From assembly GCF_014850975.1 (NCBI RefSeq), contig NZ_JACXST010000003.1, forward strand, positions 682,001 to 746,000: a stretch of DNA of 64,000 bases, written 5' to 3'. The DNA is from Methylomonas fluvii (lineage in GTDB: Bacteria > Pseudomonadota > Gammaproteobacteria > Methylococcales > Methylomonadaceae). Positions 1-8,900 of this stretch are shown piece after piece (within the stretch, counting starts at the first letter, position 1; every line of letters starts with the position of its first letter). The notes beneath the pieces were generated by a model. The model was not told the DNA's origin, searched no databases, and saw only the letters and a program-made list of their open reading frames with translations. A program made the position numbers and the translations under genes.

Positions 1-383
1 GCTTGCGCTTCGGCGGCTTCGACCAACAGATTCAACGGACTAAATTCTTGCTCGGATTTTAATAATTGCAGCAACACCCGGACAGCGCCGTTACAACCCA
101 AGCCCAAACCCCAAATCGCATCTTCGCCGGAACGCATATCGTAAAACAGGGTTTTGGCTGCGCCGGTTGCGAACACCGAAGCAGCCTGCTCCACCAAGTC
201 CCGCTCGAAGCAGCCGCCACCCAGCAAACCGACCAACTCGCCGGCCTGGGTAATCAGCATCCGTGCCCCGGCCTTTTGATACGTCGAGCCGAAGGTTTCG
301 ATGATGGTCGCCAGCACACTATCCTGCCGGTCGCGTTGCAGTTGCCGATAGGCTTCGAGCAGATGATTGATGTGATTGGCCAT
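1..383 (-). CDS. xdhC: XdhC/CoxI-family molybdoenzyme maturation factor, copy 1 (partial)
   Basis: The frame is open from an ATG at 383 to the window edge, giving about 127 N-terminal residues. It is nearly the same as the complete copy at 6684-7805, including the GGGCFERDLVEHA-like stretch (here GGGCFERDLVEQA) and the MRSGEDAIWGLGLGCNGAVR stretch. XdhC-family proteins bind molybdenum cofactor and help its sulfuration and insertion into xanthine-dehydrogenase-type enzymes. Just upstream, at 427-447, lie the last codons of an iorB-like gene (DLSRS, stop), so this copy also carries the iorB/xdhC junction seen in the two other copies. No disabling mutation is visible in the part present. Confidence 0.85.
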   Translation of the reverse strand, partial: MANHINHLLEAYRQLQRDRQDSVLATIIETFGSTYQKAGARMLITQAGELVGLLGGGCFERDLVEQAASVFATGAAKTLFYDMRSGEDAIWGLGLGCNGAVRVLLQLLKSEQEFSPLNLLVEAAEAQ

Positions 384-447
384 GATTTACTCGCTTGCGG
401 GTCTGCCGGCGATTGTACTAGCCCTATCAGCTCCGGCTCAAATCGCT
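1..447 (-). repeat. Copy 1 of the iorB-end/xdhC-start repeat
   Basis: This segment matches 7423-7870 closely and 23075-23480 less closely, all in the same orientation. It contains the xdhC start, the short spacer beginning GATTTACTCGCTTGC and the last few iorB codons, then the similarity stops. It is the first of three dispersed direct copies. Confidence 0.8.
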
Positions 448-630
448 GCCACAAATTGGCGTGCGTTTTTTATTGGATGATTCCGGCACTGGCTACTCTT
501 ATAAAGAGATTGCCGCTTGAGCAGTTAAAAGTTGGCCAGGGTTTTGTCCGCGATTTGTTGACCGCCCACAACGCCCCCCTATCGCCTGCACCATCGTAGA
601 CATCGCACAAAGCGCAGAAGGCAATGAAAC

Positions 631-1014
631 TCAAGCCTTAGCTTTTTTATCCTTGCGGATGCCCCGCACCGCATAAGTCCTGGCTTTATCTTTGGCGGTT
701 TCCGCAAAGAAGGTCTTCCAGGTCTCGCCGCCTCTATCGGCAATTGCCGTCGAAAAATCCTTAAATAAACTGATACCTTCCAACACCATTGTCGGGGTAA
801 ATCCATAATCGTGGGTGAGGTAGTAACTGATGCTCATCAGATAGGTTTTTTCTCTACTCATGAGCTTGATCAGCCGTTGCTTTTGTTTGTCGTAGACATA
901 GTAAGAGGTCAGCGCCAGTAAGCTAAGACCAAAAAACTTCGTCCACAACAAAATATAGGCATCGTCTTCATAGAGCTTCTGACCCTTGTTCAAAATGGCA
1001 TCGGTTTTATTCAT
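631..1014 (-). CDS. Small membrane-anchored hypothetical protein
   Basis: 127 residues starting MNKTDAILNKGQKLYEDD. The start at 1014 is chosen because GAGGATAACT lies just before the ATG; an upstream extension would have no ribosome site. A single hydrophobic segment (ILLWTKFFGLSLLALTSYYV, about residues 21-40) is followed by a basic, mostly helical tail ending in RKDKKAKA, so a one-pass inner-membrane protein with a cytoplasmic tail is likely. I do not recognise the family. It is a single gene on the minus strand with no operon partner in view. Confidence 0.65.
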   Translation of the reverse strand: MNKTDAILNKGQKLYEDDAYILLWTKFFGLSLLALTSYYVYDKQKQRLIKLMSREKTYLMSISYYLTHDYGFTPTMVLEGISLFKDFSTAIADRGGETWKTFFAETAKDKARTYAVRGIRKDKKAKA

Positions 1015-2231
1015 AGTTATCCTCGGTGAAAGTGTCGGGCATCTTAATTTAAGTTTGAAAATTTTGTGTTGGAAATATTGGATAGCGTCGTCGCAAGGCA
1101 GCCGCCCAAAGCGCAATACAACGTAAGTGCAAGGCTGCCAAGAACCAAGCTGGTTTTTTAACTTAACGAGTAGCTATGCCATGCCATCGCGTCAAATGCA
1201 AAAAAGCATTTTCCAGCCGATGGCGAAGGCGATAAGAGGAATCAACCGTTTTCTGGAGCTGAGTAATTTTCGTCGGCAATTGGCAGATGACTAAAGCTTT
1301 GGTGGGGCCGGTCGTCGATTGCCGCCGAAGGCATGATACGCATGTGAATCTTCGATTATTGTTTCTGAATTTGCTCCAAACTTTCGTCCGAGCCCCCTTG
1401 TTTTAAAGCATCGCCAGCTTGGTATATCACTACCCCAACTGATGACTTTTACCCTTACGGGGCAAACTGAAAGCTGCCGCCCAATATCTCTTAAATAAAA
1501 TAAGGGATATAACCCAAAGTACGTGAAATAACACACTCTCCATAGCGTTATAGCCATCTAAAGCCCCAGAAGACCGCCAGATCTATTGCTGCTCCGTCCT
1601 ATCAAACAAAAATTCTTATCCCATTGTTTTATATGAATATAACCATAGAAAAACACTAGCAACCCAGGTTTAAATATTTTTTGGTACATATTTTGCTTTC
1701 CAATTAGTGCTGCACCCTGGGGCGCAGCCACCAAGTCGCCACACTCGTCGCAAGGCGGGGCCGGAAAGCTGCGGATCTGATTCAGATAGTCGAGCTGCCT
1801 CTTATGAGCGGGCAAGAGAAGGGTCTAGCCGGTCGAGATTGATAGGACGGCAACTATCCCATAGCACTCGCTCACTAGTCAGGAATAGCTTGTTATATCA
1901 CCTGATTAGTCTGAACCCGTTGTTTAACTCACTACGCAAGCAAGCCCGGTATTTAAAACTCTTTGGACTGTCTCTCTCGCAACCATAGCGTAGCGTGATC
2001 AATTCAGGAATATTGAAATACATAGCGGTTTTAAGGCTGTTCAAATTGCGCGGGAAGCCATTGGCCCAGCACTTACCGTACGCAAAGGACCGGAAAGTAA
2101 GAGCCGGACATGGCGGCATCCGGCGCATGTGCGTTAGGCAACGACTCGCAAAGGGAATTGCGAAACATTGAATGTCGCCGGTAGAACCTACCGGTAAAAA
2201 TCTACGTCTTACTATTGAAAGGAATTGAAAT
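1015..2231. other. 1.2-kb stretch without a convincing gene
   Basis: Several open frames of 80-150 codons exist on both strands, but none has a good ribosome site, recognisable motif or protein-like composition. The first part (about 1090-1300) looks like decayed sequence. The ribosome site AAAGGAATTG of the next gene lies at its right edge. I see no RNA gene or repeat in it. Confidence 0.5.
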
Positions 2232-2981
2232 ATGTCTGTTAACACGAAACATGCGCCTGCCTTGAAAAAGGTCGCTGCAACACTTGCTATTTCACTTTTA
2301 GGCCTCGGCAATGTACAAGCCGAGACCGTAAACGGCACCATCTATAAAACCGTCGACCCGGTTCACGGCGCCGGCACCACAATCGATTTCTATTCGTTCT
2401 CGTTGTCATCGGCTGCCAATGTGATAATCGATGTCTTGGCGAATGAAGGCTACGCAGCGGGCTGGGGCGCGCATCCCGGCGCCTATGTCGATATAAACGG
2501 CGACGGCGAACTGACACTGGCAGATAGCCAATTCCGCATTTTTCAGGACACAGTCTCACTGACTAGCGAAATCGTTAGCGGCGACGACAGTCCAGCCTAC
2601 ACCATACCCGGCAATACCGGCGGATGGGCCGATGGCAGCTTGTTGAGCCGAGACTCCTACCTGGCTACTGCATTGGACGTGGGCAATTACATTATTGCTT
2701 TTGGCGATTACTCTCTGACCATTGAAGAAGCCGTACTGGGTTTCAACAAGGGCGACACAATCACCGGCGCGACTGGCGTCAACCCGATAACGGGCGCCAC
2801 CGGTCAAGATCATTTCGACTATCAAATTACCCTGACCGCCACCGACTACGTCACCGGCGCCAACCTGCCTTTGACCATAACCGGCGAGGGTGTTAGCGCA
2901 GTACCGGTGCCAGGGGCCGTTTGGTTATTCGGTTCTGCATTAATGGGATTCGGAGTGTTCGGCAAACGCCGCACCGCGTAA
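2232..2981 (+). CDS. PEP-CTERM-type secreted protein 1
   Basis: 249 residues. An N-terminal signal peptide (about 1-30, ending GLGNVQA) is followed by a Gly/Thr/Asp-rich extracellular-type domain with one EF-hand-like loop, DINGDGELTLAD (about residue 79). The C-terminus has a PEP-CTERM-like sorting signal: VPVPGAVWLFG, a hydrophobic stretch, then KRRTA. In PEP-CTERM/exosortase systems this tail is recognised and cleaved at the membrane on export. AAAGGAATTGAAAT precedes the ATG. The next gene encodes a second protein with the same C-terminal signal, so the two may act together at the cell surface. Function is unknown. Confidence 0.8.
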   Translation: MSVNTKHAPALKKVAATLAISLLGLGNVQAETVNGTIYKTVDPVHGAGTTIDFYSFSLSSAANVIIDVLANEGYAAGWGAHPGAYVDINGDGELTLADSQFRIFQDTVSLTSEIVSGDDSPAYTIPGNTGGWADGSLLSRDSYLATALDVGNYIIAFGDYSLTIEEAVLGFNKGDTITGATGVNPITGATGQDHFDYQITLTATDYVTGANLPLTITGEGVSAVPVPGAVWLFGSALMGFGVFGKRRTA

Positions 2982-3178
2982 ACCCCAGCAGACAAGAGCG
3001 AAAAGGTCAGCCGACATCAGCTGTCGACTCACCCCTCGCAATGCATGTCTAAACCCTTTGGAGATGTCTATCTTTTGGCTGCCAGGCCCGAAATACCCAG
3101 ACAAATCCAAATTAAACAGCAACTTAAATCTACCACAATCGTAAACCACGATGTGGTAGATATTGGAGACACTCAAAA

Positions 3179-4012
3179 ATGAACATCGATTTACAAACTA
3201 TTTTTAAAATCACCCTATCCTCCGCAGCGTTAACCCTTGCCATCGCTCAACCTGCTGCGGCGGCTTGGTCAGGTGCCGATAACACTCTCGAGCTGGGCAC
3301 CAGCATCTCAAACCCTAGTTTTAATTCCAGCAATTTGGGCTTCGCGGGCAATCCATCTCTGTCCAATGATGGTTGGGGCATGCAAGGTGCATTTACCAAC
3401 TTCTATTTAAGCTCATCAGCCCAATCCGTGACTGTCGACGCGCGTTCGTCCGCGGCAAACTTTCCGGCTTTTTCAATTTTCAGAACCAATGTGGCTTATT
3501 CGGGTGAAACGGTCGGCGTCGATTCACCCGCTGAGCTAACCGGCCAAATTCACAAATTTAACTCGGTCGGCCAAGCCGGCGATCCCGGCATAATGTGGGC
3601 AACAGGCGCGGACGGCATTGTCGAAACCCTGGGCTACGTTAGCTCCTCAAGCAAAAACTACGTTAACTCTTTCGGTGGCGTCATCGACTCCGGCGCCCAC
3701 GATGTCAGTATCGACGACCTGTATGAAACCGGCGTATCCGGCTCGATAGGCGTCACCGGCAACCCTGCTTTTGCCAACACCAAAAGATTCGCGACCTTGA
3801 CGCTGAACGATTTGCAAGCTGGCTGGTATGCCGTGTTCGTCGGCGGTGCAGACGTCCTCGGAAGCAGTGCCGGCATCTCTTTGAACATTTCCGCGTCAGC
3901 CGCCCCTTCTACCTACACACCAGCGGCGGTGCCAGTACCCTCCGCTGTATGGCTGTTCGGTACGGCACTGGCCGGCTTTATAGGCAGAGGCAAACGCAAT
4001 GTTAAAGCGTAA
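3179..4012 (+). CDS. PEP-CTERM-type secreted protein 2
   Basis: 277 residues with a signal peptide (about 1-29, ending AQPAAAA), a Ser/Gly/Asn-rich body, and a C-terminal sorting signal, AAVPVPSAVWLFGTAL, then a glycine-rich hydrophobic helix and RGKRNVKA. GGAGACACTCAAAA precedes the ATG. It follows the first PEP-CTERM gene on the same strand after a 197-bp gap and is closed by a strong terminator at 4091-4129. The body has no recognisable catalytic motif; a surface or biofilm-matrix role is a guess from the sorting signal only. Confidence 0.8.
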   Translation: MNIDLQTIFKITLSSAALTLAIAQPAAAAWSGADNTLELGTSISNPSFNSSNLGFAGNPSLSNDGWGMQGAFTNFYLSSSAQSVTVDARSSAANFPAFSIFRTNVAYSGETVGVDSPAELTGQIHKFNSVGQAGDPGIMWATGADGIVETLGYVSSSSKNYVNSFGGVIDSGAHDVSIDDLYETGVSGSIGVTGNPAFANTKRFATLTLNDLQAGWYAVFVGGADVLGSSAGISLNISASAAPSTYTPAAVPVPSAVWLFGTALAGFIGRGKRNVKA

Positions 4013-4090
4013 GCCAACACCCAGCACGTAAGCCGATGTTCCTATAAAAAAGGAAGCTTGGCGAGGGACTTCGCCAAAGGAATAAAGGAT

Positions 4091-4129
4091 GGCCGATAAA
4101 TTACGCTTTGTGATTTATCGGCCTTTTTT
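4091..4129 (+). terminator. Intrinsic terminator after the PEP-CTERM genes
   Basis: An 11-bp perfect stem, GGCCGATAAAT (4091-4101) with ATTTATCGGCC (4113-4123), and an 11-nt loop, is followed directly by TTTTTT. It ends the PEP-CTERM transcript before the peroxidase gene. Confidence 0.9.
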
Positions 4130-4176
4130 ATAGTTCAAGCCCGCTGATGCGGGCGTTTTGGCCGTATTTTTTTGCC

Positions 4177-4198
4177 AACTAACCATTTCTCAGTGGAG
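4177..4198 (+). promoter_or_regulatory. Leader motif shared with the SmbP-like gene
   Basis: AACTAACCATTTC, one variable base, then CAGTGG and a purine-rich end lie directly before the peroxidase ATG. The same motif is at 26648-26669, before the SmbP-like gene, with 19 of 22 positions identical. It contains the probable ribosome site (GTGGAG). It may be a shared translational or RNA-level control element; this is inference. Confidence 0.5.
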
Positions 4199-4205
4199 TT
4201 TCACC

Positions 4206-6407
4206 ATGACATTGTTTCGTCATAGCCAATTAGCGATTGTTTTAGCCGGAAGTGTGCTGCTCAGTTTCAGCGCCGCCGCCGTCGAATTGGCACTAGGGCC
4301 CATGCCTATAAGCCTGAAGCAGTTGCCCGTTCCGCCTGTTCCCGGACTACTGGACGGCCCGGACCCTATTGTCGTCAACAAGAATGCCGCGATTGCCTTG
4401 GGGAAAGCGCTGTTCTGGGATACTAACGTGGGTAGCGACGGCATGGCCTGTGCGTCCTGCCACTTTCACGCCGGCGCCGACGGCAGAGTAAAAAATCAGC
4501 TTGCTCCGGGCGGTCAATCCAGCCCTTTAAGCGATCAAACATTCAGCAATGCCATGACCGGTGCGTCTTTAGGGCCGAATCATACCCTCAGCATCGGCGA
4601 CTTTCCGTTACATCAACGGGAAGATCCATTCCAAGAGCATTCTGCGATCCTCTACGACACCGACAATGTAGTCGGTTCGTCCGGTACTTTCGGCGGTGAA
4701 TTCAGAGCCGTGGACCGCTACACAGCACCTAACGACACATGCAGTCGCAGCGCCGACAGCCTATTTCATGCCGGAGCGGTCGGCACCCGCAAAGTAACGC
4801 CGCGCAATGCGCCCAGCGTGATCAATGCGGTGTTTAATCATCGCAATTTTTGGGACGGCCGCGCCAACAATGTGTTTAACGGCAGCAGTCCTTGGGGAGA
4901 CCGAGATCCCGACGCCGGCGTCTGGGTAAAACAGAACGCCACGACGCTAACCAAGCAACGCCTGCATTTAATCAATTCCTCGCTGGCGTCATTAGCGGTG
5001 GCTCCACCGCAAAATAGCACCGAGATGGCCTGCCGCAACCGGAGCTTGATGGAACTCGGTAGAAAGCTGCTGTTACGCCGCCCGTTGCAAAACCAAAAAG
5101 TACATCCTGAAGACAGTGTATTGGGCTCTTACAGCCTCAATACCAAACCTGGCACGAACACTCTGTATAAGCTGCTGATCATGCAGGCATTCAATCCCAA
5201 ATACTGGTCGTACAGCGGTAACCCGCCAATTCCGGCCCCCAAAGGGTTTGCACCCTATAATCAAACCGAAGCCAACTTTGGCATGTTCTTTGGCCTGGCC
5301 ATCCAACTTTATGAAAGCACATTGATTTCGGACGAATCGCCCTTCGACAACAGCGCCCGCGACGTTGGCAATCAACCCATAGAACTAAGCGCGTCAGAAT
5401 TGAACGGCTTAAAACAATTCAGAAAAAATCAGTGCGCGCTCTGCCATTTAGGACCCAACTTCAGCGCGGCATCGATCAACGCCAATGCGGCCATTGCCAA
5501 AACGCATCCGGAAGCCTTCGGTGAACCGACTTTCTTCATCAGCGCATCCACCAATGTGGTCAATCGCATACCATTGCTTATCAAAAGCGCCCCAGTCACC
5601 GCGTTTTTCGATACTGGCTTTTCTTCCACAGGCGTCACGGAAGAAACGGCCGATATTAGCGCAGGCGGCATCGACGACTTTGGCAACCCGCTATCATTCA
5701 GCCGGCAATATTTACAGCATTTGGCGGGCAATAATGCCGCTGTACTGGATGAAGATGTCAGCAAAGTTAGGGCGTGCGATTTTCAGGAAGCCCTTGCCCT
5801 AAATATCAAACTGCCTTATTCGCTGCCGAGCTTGTTTACCATCACCGATGGCATAAGACCCCAGCCACAAAGTACGGAGAACTGTTTCCTACTCGCAAAC
5901 AATGCCTTTTTGCCCACGACAGCTGCCGCTTTAGCTGAGTTGAACAAGCCCAATACCCGGAAAATGGTAGCGTCTGTCGACTCGACATTTAAAATCCCCT
6001 CGCTCCGCAATATCGAGTTAACCGGACCGTACATGCACAACGGCAGCATGGCCACTCTGGAACAAGCGATCGAATTTTATTCGCGAGGCGGAAATTTTGC
6101 CTACGACAGCAAACAAGTTACTCGGGTATTTCCGCAGCCTAATCTACAACTGGATGCCCAAAACCGAGCCGACTTGATCGCCTTCCTGAAAACCCTGACG
6201 GATGACAGAGTCCGCTACGAAAAAGCGCCATTCGATCATCCCGAAATCAAAATACCCCACGGCCATGTTGGCGTGGAGCAGACAGTAAGCGGCGGTAATC
6301 CGCTGGGAGCTGTTCTGGGTAAAGATGAATTTCTGACCATTGAAGCTGTTGGCGCCCAAGGCAATTCATCGCCGATACAGCCTTTCGAAGCGTATTTGGC
6401 ACCCTAA
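4206..6407 (+). CDS. Large di-heme cytochrome c peroxidase / MauG family protein
   Basis: 733 residues from the ATG at 4206, which has GTGGAG 8 nt upstream. A signal peptide (about 1-25) leads to a periplasmic or surface domain with two heme c sites: CASCH at about 82-86 and CALCH at about 410-414. The C-terminal part has the family pattern [35 protein letters not shown]. Bacterial di-heme peroxidases are usually about 350 residues. The double length matches the surface-associated peroxidases of methanotrophs (SACCP type), which are known to be copper-repressed. The assignment to that subgroup is inference from size and context. Likely reaction: reduction of hydrogen peroxide, or a MauG-like oxidation of a protein partner. 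Confidence 0.85.
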   Translation: MTLFRHSQLAIVLAGSVLLSFSAAAVELALGPMPISLKQLPVPPVPGLLDGPDPIVVNKNAAIALGKALFWDTNVGSDGMACASCHFHAGADGRVKNQLAPGGQSSPLSDQTFSNAMTGASLGPNHTLSIGDFPLHQREDPFQEHSAILYDTDNVVGSSGTFGGEFRAVDRYTAPNDTCSRSADSLFHAGAVGTRKVTPRNAPSVINAVFNHRNFWDGRANNVFNGSSPWGDRDPDAGVWVKQNATTLTKQRLHLINSSLASLAVAPPQNSTEMACRNRSLMELGRKLLLRRPLQNQKVHPEDSVLGSYSLNTKPGTNTLYKLLIMQAFNPKYWSYSGNPPIPAPKGFAPYNQTEANFGMFFGLAIQLYESTLISDESPFDNSARDVGNQPIELSASELNGLKQFRKNQCALCHLGPNFSAASINANAAIAKTHPEAFGEPTFFISASTNVVNRIPLLIKSAPVTAFFDTGFSSTGVTEETADISAGGIDDFGNPLSFSRQYLQHLAGNNAAVLDEDVSKVRACDFQEALALNIKLPYSLPSLFTITDGIRPQPQSTENCFLLANNAFLPTTAAALAELNKPNTRKMVASVDSTFKIPSLRNIELTGPYMHNGSMATLEQAIEFYSRGGNFAYDSKQVTRVFPQPNLQLDAQNRADLIAFLKTLTDDRVRYEKAPFDHPEIKIPHGHVGVEQTVSGGNPLGAVLGKDEFLTIEAVGAQGNSSPIQPFEAYLAP

Positions 6408-6430
6408 CGCGGTTTAAATTTCAGCCCACA

Positions 6431-6452
6431 GTCACCGGCTAAGGCCGGTGAC
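6431..6452 (+). terminator. Hairpin after the peroxidase gene
   Basis: A 9-bp perfect stem GTCACCGGC / GCCGGTGAC with a 4-nt loop lies 23 bp after the stop codon. There is no T-run after it, so it may be a 3'-end stabiliser instead of a true terminator. Confidence 0.45.
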
Positions 6453-6683
6453 TTCCAAACCATGCAACGCTGAAAAGTGAATAACAGCGCCTTATCTAGG
6501 CCACACCGTTAGGTATGGCCCGAAAATAGGGAAAGCAAGCAATACTTCCCTAGCAAACACCGGCTTCTAAAAAGAGTGATTCTTAGAAAATAGCCCATAT
6601 TTATCGGCAAAACGCCGCGATAAATCGCTCCCGTCATTTATCCATGCTCAGCGCTGGGGCATTCTCAGTCGGCAGCATGCCCA

Positions 6684-7805
6684 TTATCCATGGCTGCATT
6701 CATGTTTGATCGCAACCGGATCTTTCCCCAGTTGCAAGCCGCTACGGCCATTAAGCTGGGCCTGAATGCTGGCCACGCTGGACAGGGCAATCTCTTCCGG
6801 GGTTTGCGCGCCGATGTCCAAACCCACCGGACCGAATACTCGTTCGGCTATCAGCGCGGCGTCGTCGCCCAGGCTGTGCAACAGCCGCTGCTTACGATGC
6901 GCCGGACCCAGCAGGCCGATAAACCCCGCCCGGCAGTGGACGATGGCTTGCAGAAAGCGCTGATCGTATTCGACGTTATGGGTCATCAGCATGATGGCAT
7001 CGAAGCGATGCACATCCAGCTGCGCCGTGACCTGTTCCGGTAACAGGTAAAGGAATTGGTCTGCTTGCGGAAAACGCTCGGGTTTGATGTGCGCGGGCCG
7101 GTGATCGACTATAGTAACGCGCCAACCCAAGGATTTGGCGTAGTTCACCAGCGGTATGGCATCGGCGCCGGCGCCGAATATCAATAACTGCCAGGGCGGT
7201 TGCACCGGATCATAAAAGGCTTTAATGTCTTGGCCGTCAAGCGGATGCGTTTCGATGCGCGGTTTTTGTTGCAGTGCCGTTTGCAGCGCCACTGTAGCGA
7301 AGGGAAACGGCGCGCTGGGCAATATCGGCTGTTCGCCGACAATGGCAGCCGGCAAGAACTGGCTGCGGCCGGACGGGAAATCCGCATGCGCAGACTCGAA
7401 CACTGTCACCAATACCCCATGCGCTTGCGCTTCAGCGGCTTCGACCAACAGATTCAAGGGGCTAAAGTTTTGCTCGGCTTTTAATAATTGCAGCAACACC
7501 CGGACAGCACCGTTACAACCCAGGCCTAAACCCCAGATCGCATCTTCGCCGGAACGCATATCATAAAACAGCGTTTTGGCGTCACCGGTTTCGAACACCG
7601 CAGCGGCGTGTTCTACCAAATCCCGTTCGAAACAACCGCCGCCCAGCAACCCGATCAATTCGCCGGTTGTGGTGATCAGCATCCGTGCCCCGGCCTTTTG
7701 GTATGTCGAGCCGAAGGTTTCGATGATGGTTGCCAGTACACAGTCATCCTGGCTACATTGCAGTTGCCGATAGGCTTCGAGCAGATGATTGATGTTATGG
7801 GCCAT
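6684..7805 (-). CDS. xdhC: XdhC/CoxI-family molybdoenzyme maturation factor, copy 2 (complete)
   Basis: 373 residues. The N-terminal XdhC/CoxI domain (about 1-130) holds GGGCFERDLVEHA, and the C-terminal Rossmann domain (about 200-345) holds LLIFGAGADAIPLVNYAKSLGW and MLMTHNVEYDQRFL. It ends in the typical GLDIGAQTPEEIALSSVASIQA region. Such proteins deliver sulfurated molybdenum cofactor to aldehyde- or xanthine-oxidase-type enzymes. The natural client is the iorAB-type oxidoreductase, whose full genes are now 16 kb away at 23465-26187; only the last 30 or so iorB codons remain next to this copy. This is the only visibly complete xdhC here. Confidence 0.9.
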   Translation of the reverse strand: MAHNINHLLEAYRQLQCSQDDCVLATIIETFGSTYQKAGARMLITTTGELIGLLGGGCFERDLVEHAAAVFETGDAKTLFYDMRSGEDAIWGLGLGCNGAVRVLLQLLKAEQNFSPLNLLVEAAEAQAHGVLVTVFESAHADFPSGRSQFLPAAIVGEQPILPSAPFPFATVALQTALQQKPRIETHPLDGQDIKAFYDPVQPPWQLLIFGAGADAIPLVNYAKSLGWRVTIVDHRPAHIKPERFPQADQFLYLLPEQVTAQLDVHRFDAIMLMTHNVEYDQRFLQAIVHCRAGFIGLLGPAHRKQRLLHSLGDDAALIAERVFGPVGLDIGAQTPEEIALSSVASIQAQLNGRSGLQLGKDPVAIKHECSHG

Positions 7806-7945
7806 GATTTACTCGCTTGCAGATGTCGAGGCGATTGTACTAGCCATATCAACTCCAGCTCAAATCGGTCCGCAATAGCGGTAATTGCCGGACCCGCACG
7901 CCGGTGGCGGCGAAGATCGCATTGCACACCACCGGCGTCATTTTC
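7486..7945 (-). repeat. Copy 2 of the iorB-end/xdhC-start repeat (left flank of siderophore island)
   Basis: Contains the first ~105 codons of xdhC, the spacer and the last ~30 codons of iorB. It matches 23075-23560 in the same orientation, and its left part matches copy 1. Similarity to iorB stops abruptly near 7940, where the island side begins. Confidence 0.85.
7848..7940 (-). pseudogene. C-terminal fragment of an iorB-like molybdoenzyme subunit
   Basis: The frame reads AVCNAIFAATGVR-like sequence and ends LLRTDLSWS with a TGA stop. It is almost identical to the end of the large subunit at 23465. The rest of the gene is absent; from about 7940 the sequence is unrelated. It is a recombination scar. 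Confidence 0.85.
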
Positions 7946-8099
7946 TCGGTTTATATTTAGGTTAAACAGCTTCGCTCATATCGGACATTCGTAGCCATCA
8001 GCGTCGGGACCGCCATACCACTTTGCGCGCAGACGAACCGCTCGATTTCCAAACTTCTTACGGGCAATTCATCATGGCCACACGCGGACTATTTTGCCG

Positions 8100-8900
8100 T
8101 TAACCTAACGTCGCCCCACCATCAATCACTAAATCCTGAAGGGTGATATGTCCGGCCCGATCCGACAACAGAAACGCCACGGCATGAGCTATATCGTCCG
8201 GTTGGGCCAGTTTGCCGAGCGGAATCCCCAGCCGATGTTGCGCCAAGCATCCTTCGATGACTTGCGCGGCACCACCGGCACCGGCGTGCCAGAAGCGGCG
8301 CTGCATATCGGTTTCGGTCGAGCCCGGCGACACCAGATTGCAACGAATGCCATATTCTGCCAGTTCCAAGCCCAAACAGCGGGTGAATTGCGCGGCGGCC
8401 GCCTTGGATGCAGCGTAGGCCGCCATACCGGTCCGCGGCGTCGATGCTGCATTGGAACCAACCGTCACGATAGCCCCGCGCCGCCGCTCGCGCATCCGAC
8501 GAGCTACCGCGCGGCTTAGCGCAAATACACCATGACAGTTTACCGCAAAGCTTTCAAGCCAGTCCTCGTCACTGGTATCCACTACATGACCGGGAAGCAG
8601 CACGCCGGCGACATTCACCAGATAGTCGATTTCACCGATTTCCGCTTCCACGCCAGCGATCACGGACTCAATGCCGGCGCGGTCGCGTAAATCCAGCGCC
8701 AGCGGATATAGCTCCGGCACAGACTCATAAGCCTTACGCAAAGCGTCGGCGTCGATGTCGATCGCAACTACGGTCAAGCCCTCGGCGGCCAACACAGCGG
8801 TTACCGCCTGGCCGATGCCGCGCGCGGCACCGCTTACCAGTGCAACGCCGGGGCGCGGTCCGAATCCGGCGCTAGGTGACGACTGTCTTGCCGATTTCAT
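8100..8900 (-). CDS. entA: 2,3-dihydro-2,3-dihydroxybenzoate dehydrogenase (EntA-like SDR)
   Basis: 266 residues. The start at 8900 overlaps the stop of the upstream transporter gene (ATGA). Short-chain dehydrogenase features are clear: the NAD-binding [10 protein letters not shown] near residue 20, NVAG near 95, a catalytic Ser in VGSNAAS and the YAASK pair. The fold and its place at the end of the siderophore transport operon support NAD-dependent oxidation of 2,3-dihydro-DHB to 2,3-dihydroxybenzoate, the last step of DHB synthesis after EntC and EntB. SDR sequence alone does not prove the substrate; the neighbours do most of the work. Confidence 0.85.
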   Translation of the reverse strand: MKSARQSSPSAGFGPRPGVALVSGAARGIGQAVTAVLAAEGLTVVAIDIDADALRKAYESVPELYPLALDLRDRAGIESVIAGVEAEIGEIDYLVNVAGVLLPGHVVDTSDEDWLESFAVNCHGVFALSRAVARRMRERRRGAIVTVGSNAASTPRTGMAAYAASKAAAAQFTRCLGLELAEYGIRCNLVSPGSTETDMQRRFWHAGAGGAAQVIEGCLAQHRLGIPLGKLAQPDDIAHAVAFLLSDRAGHITLQDLVIDGGATLG

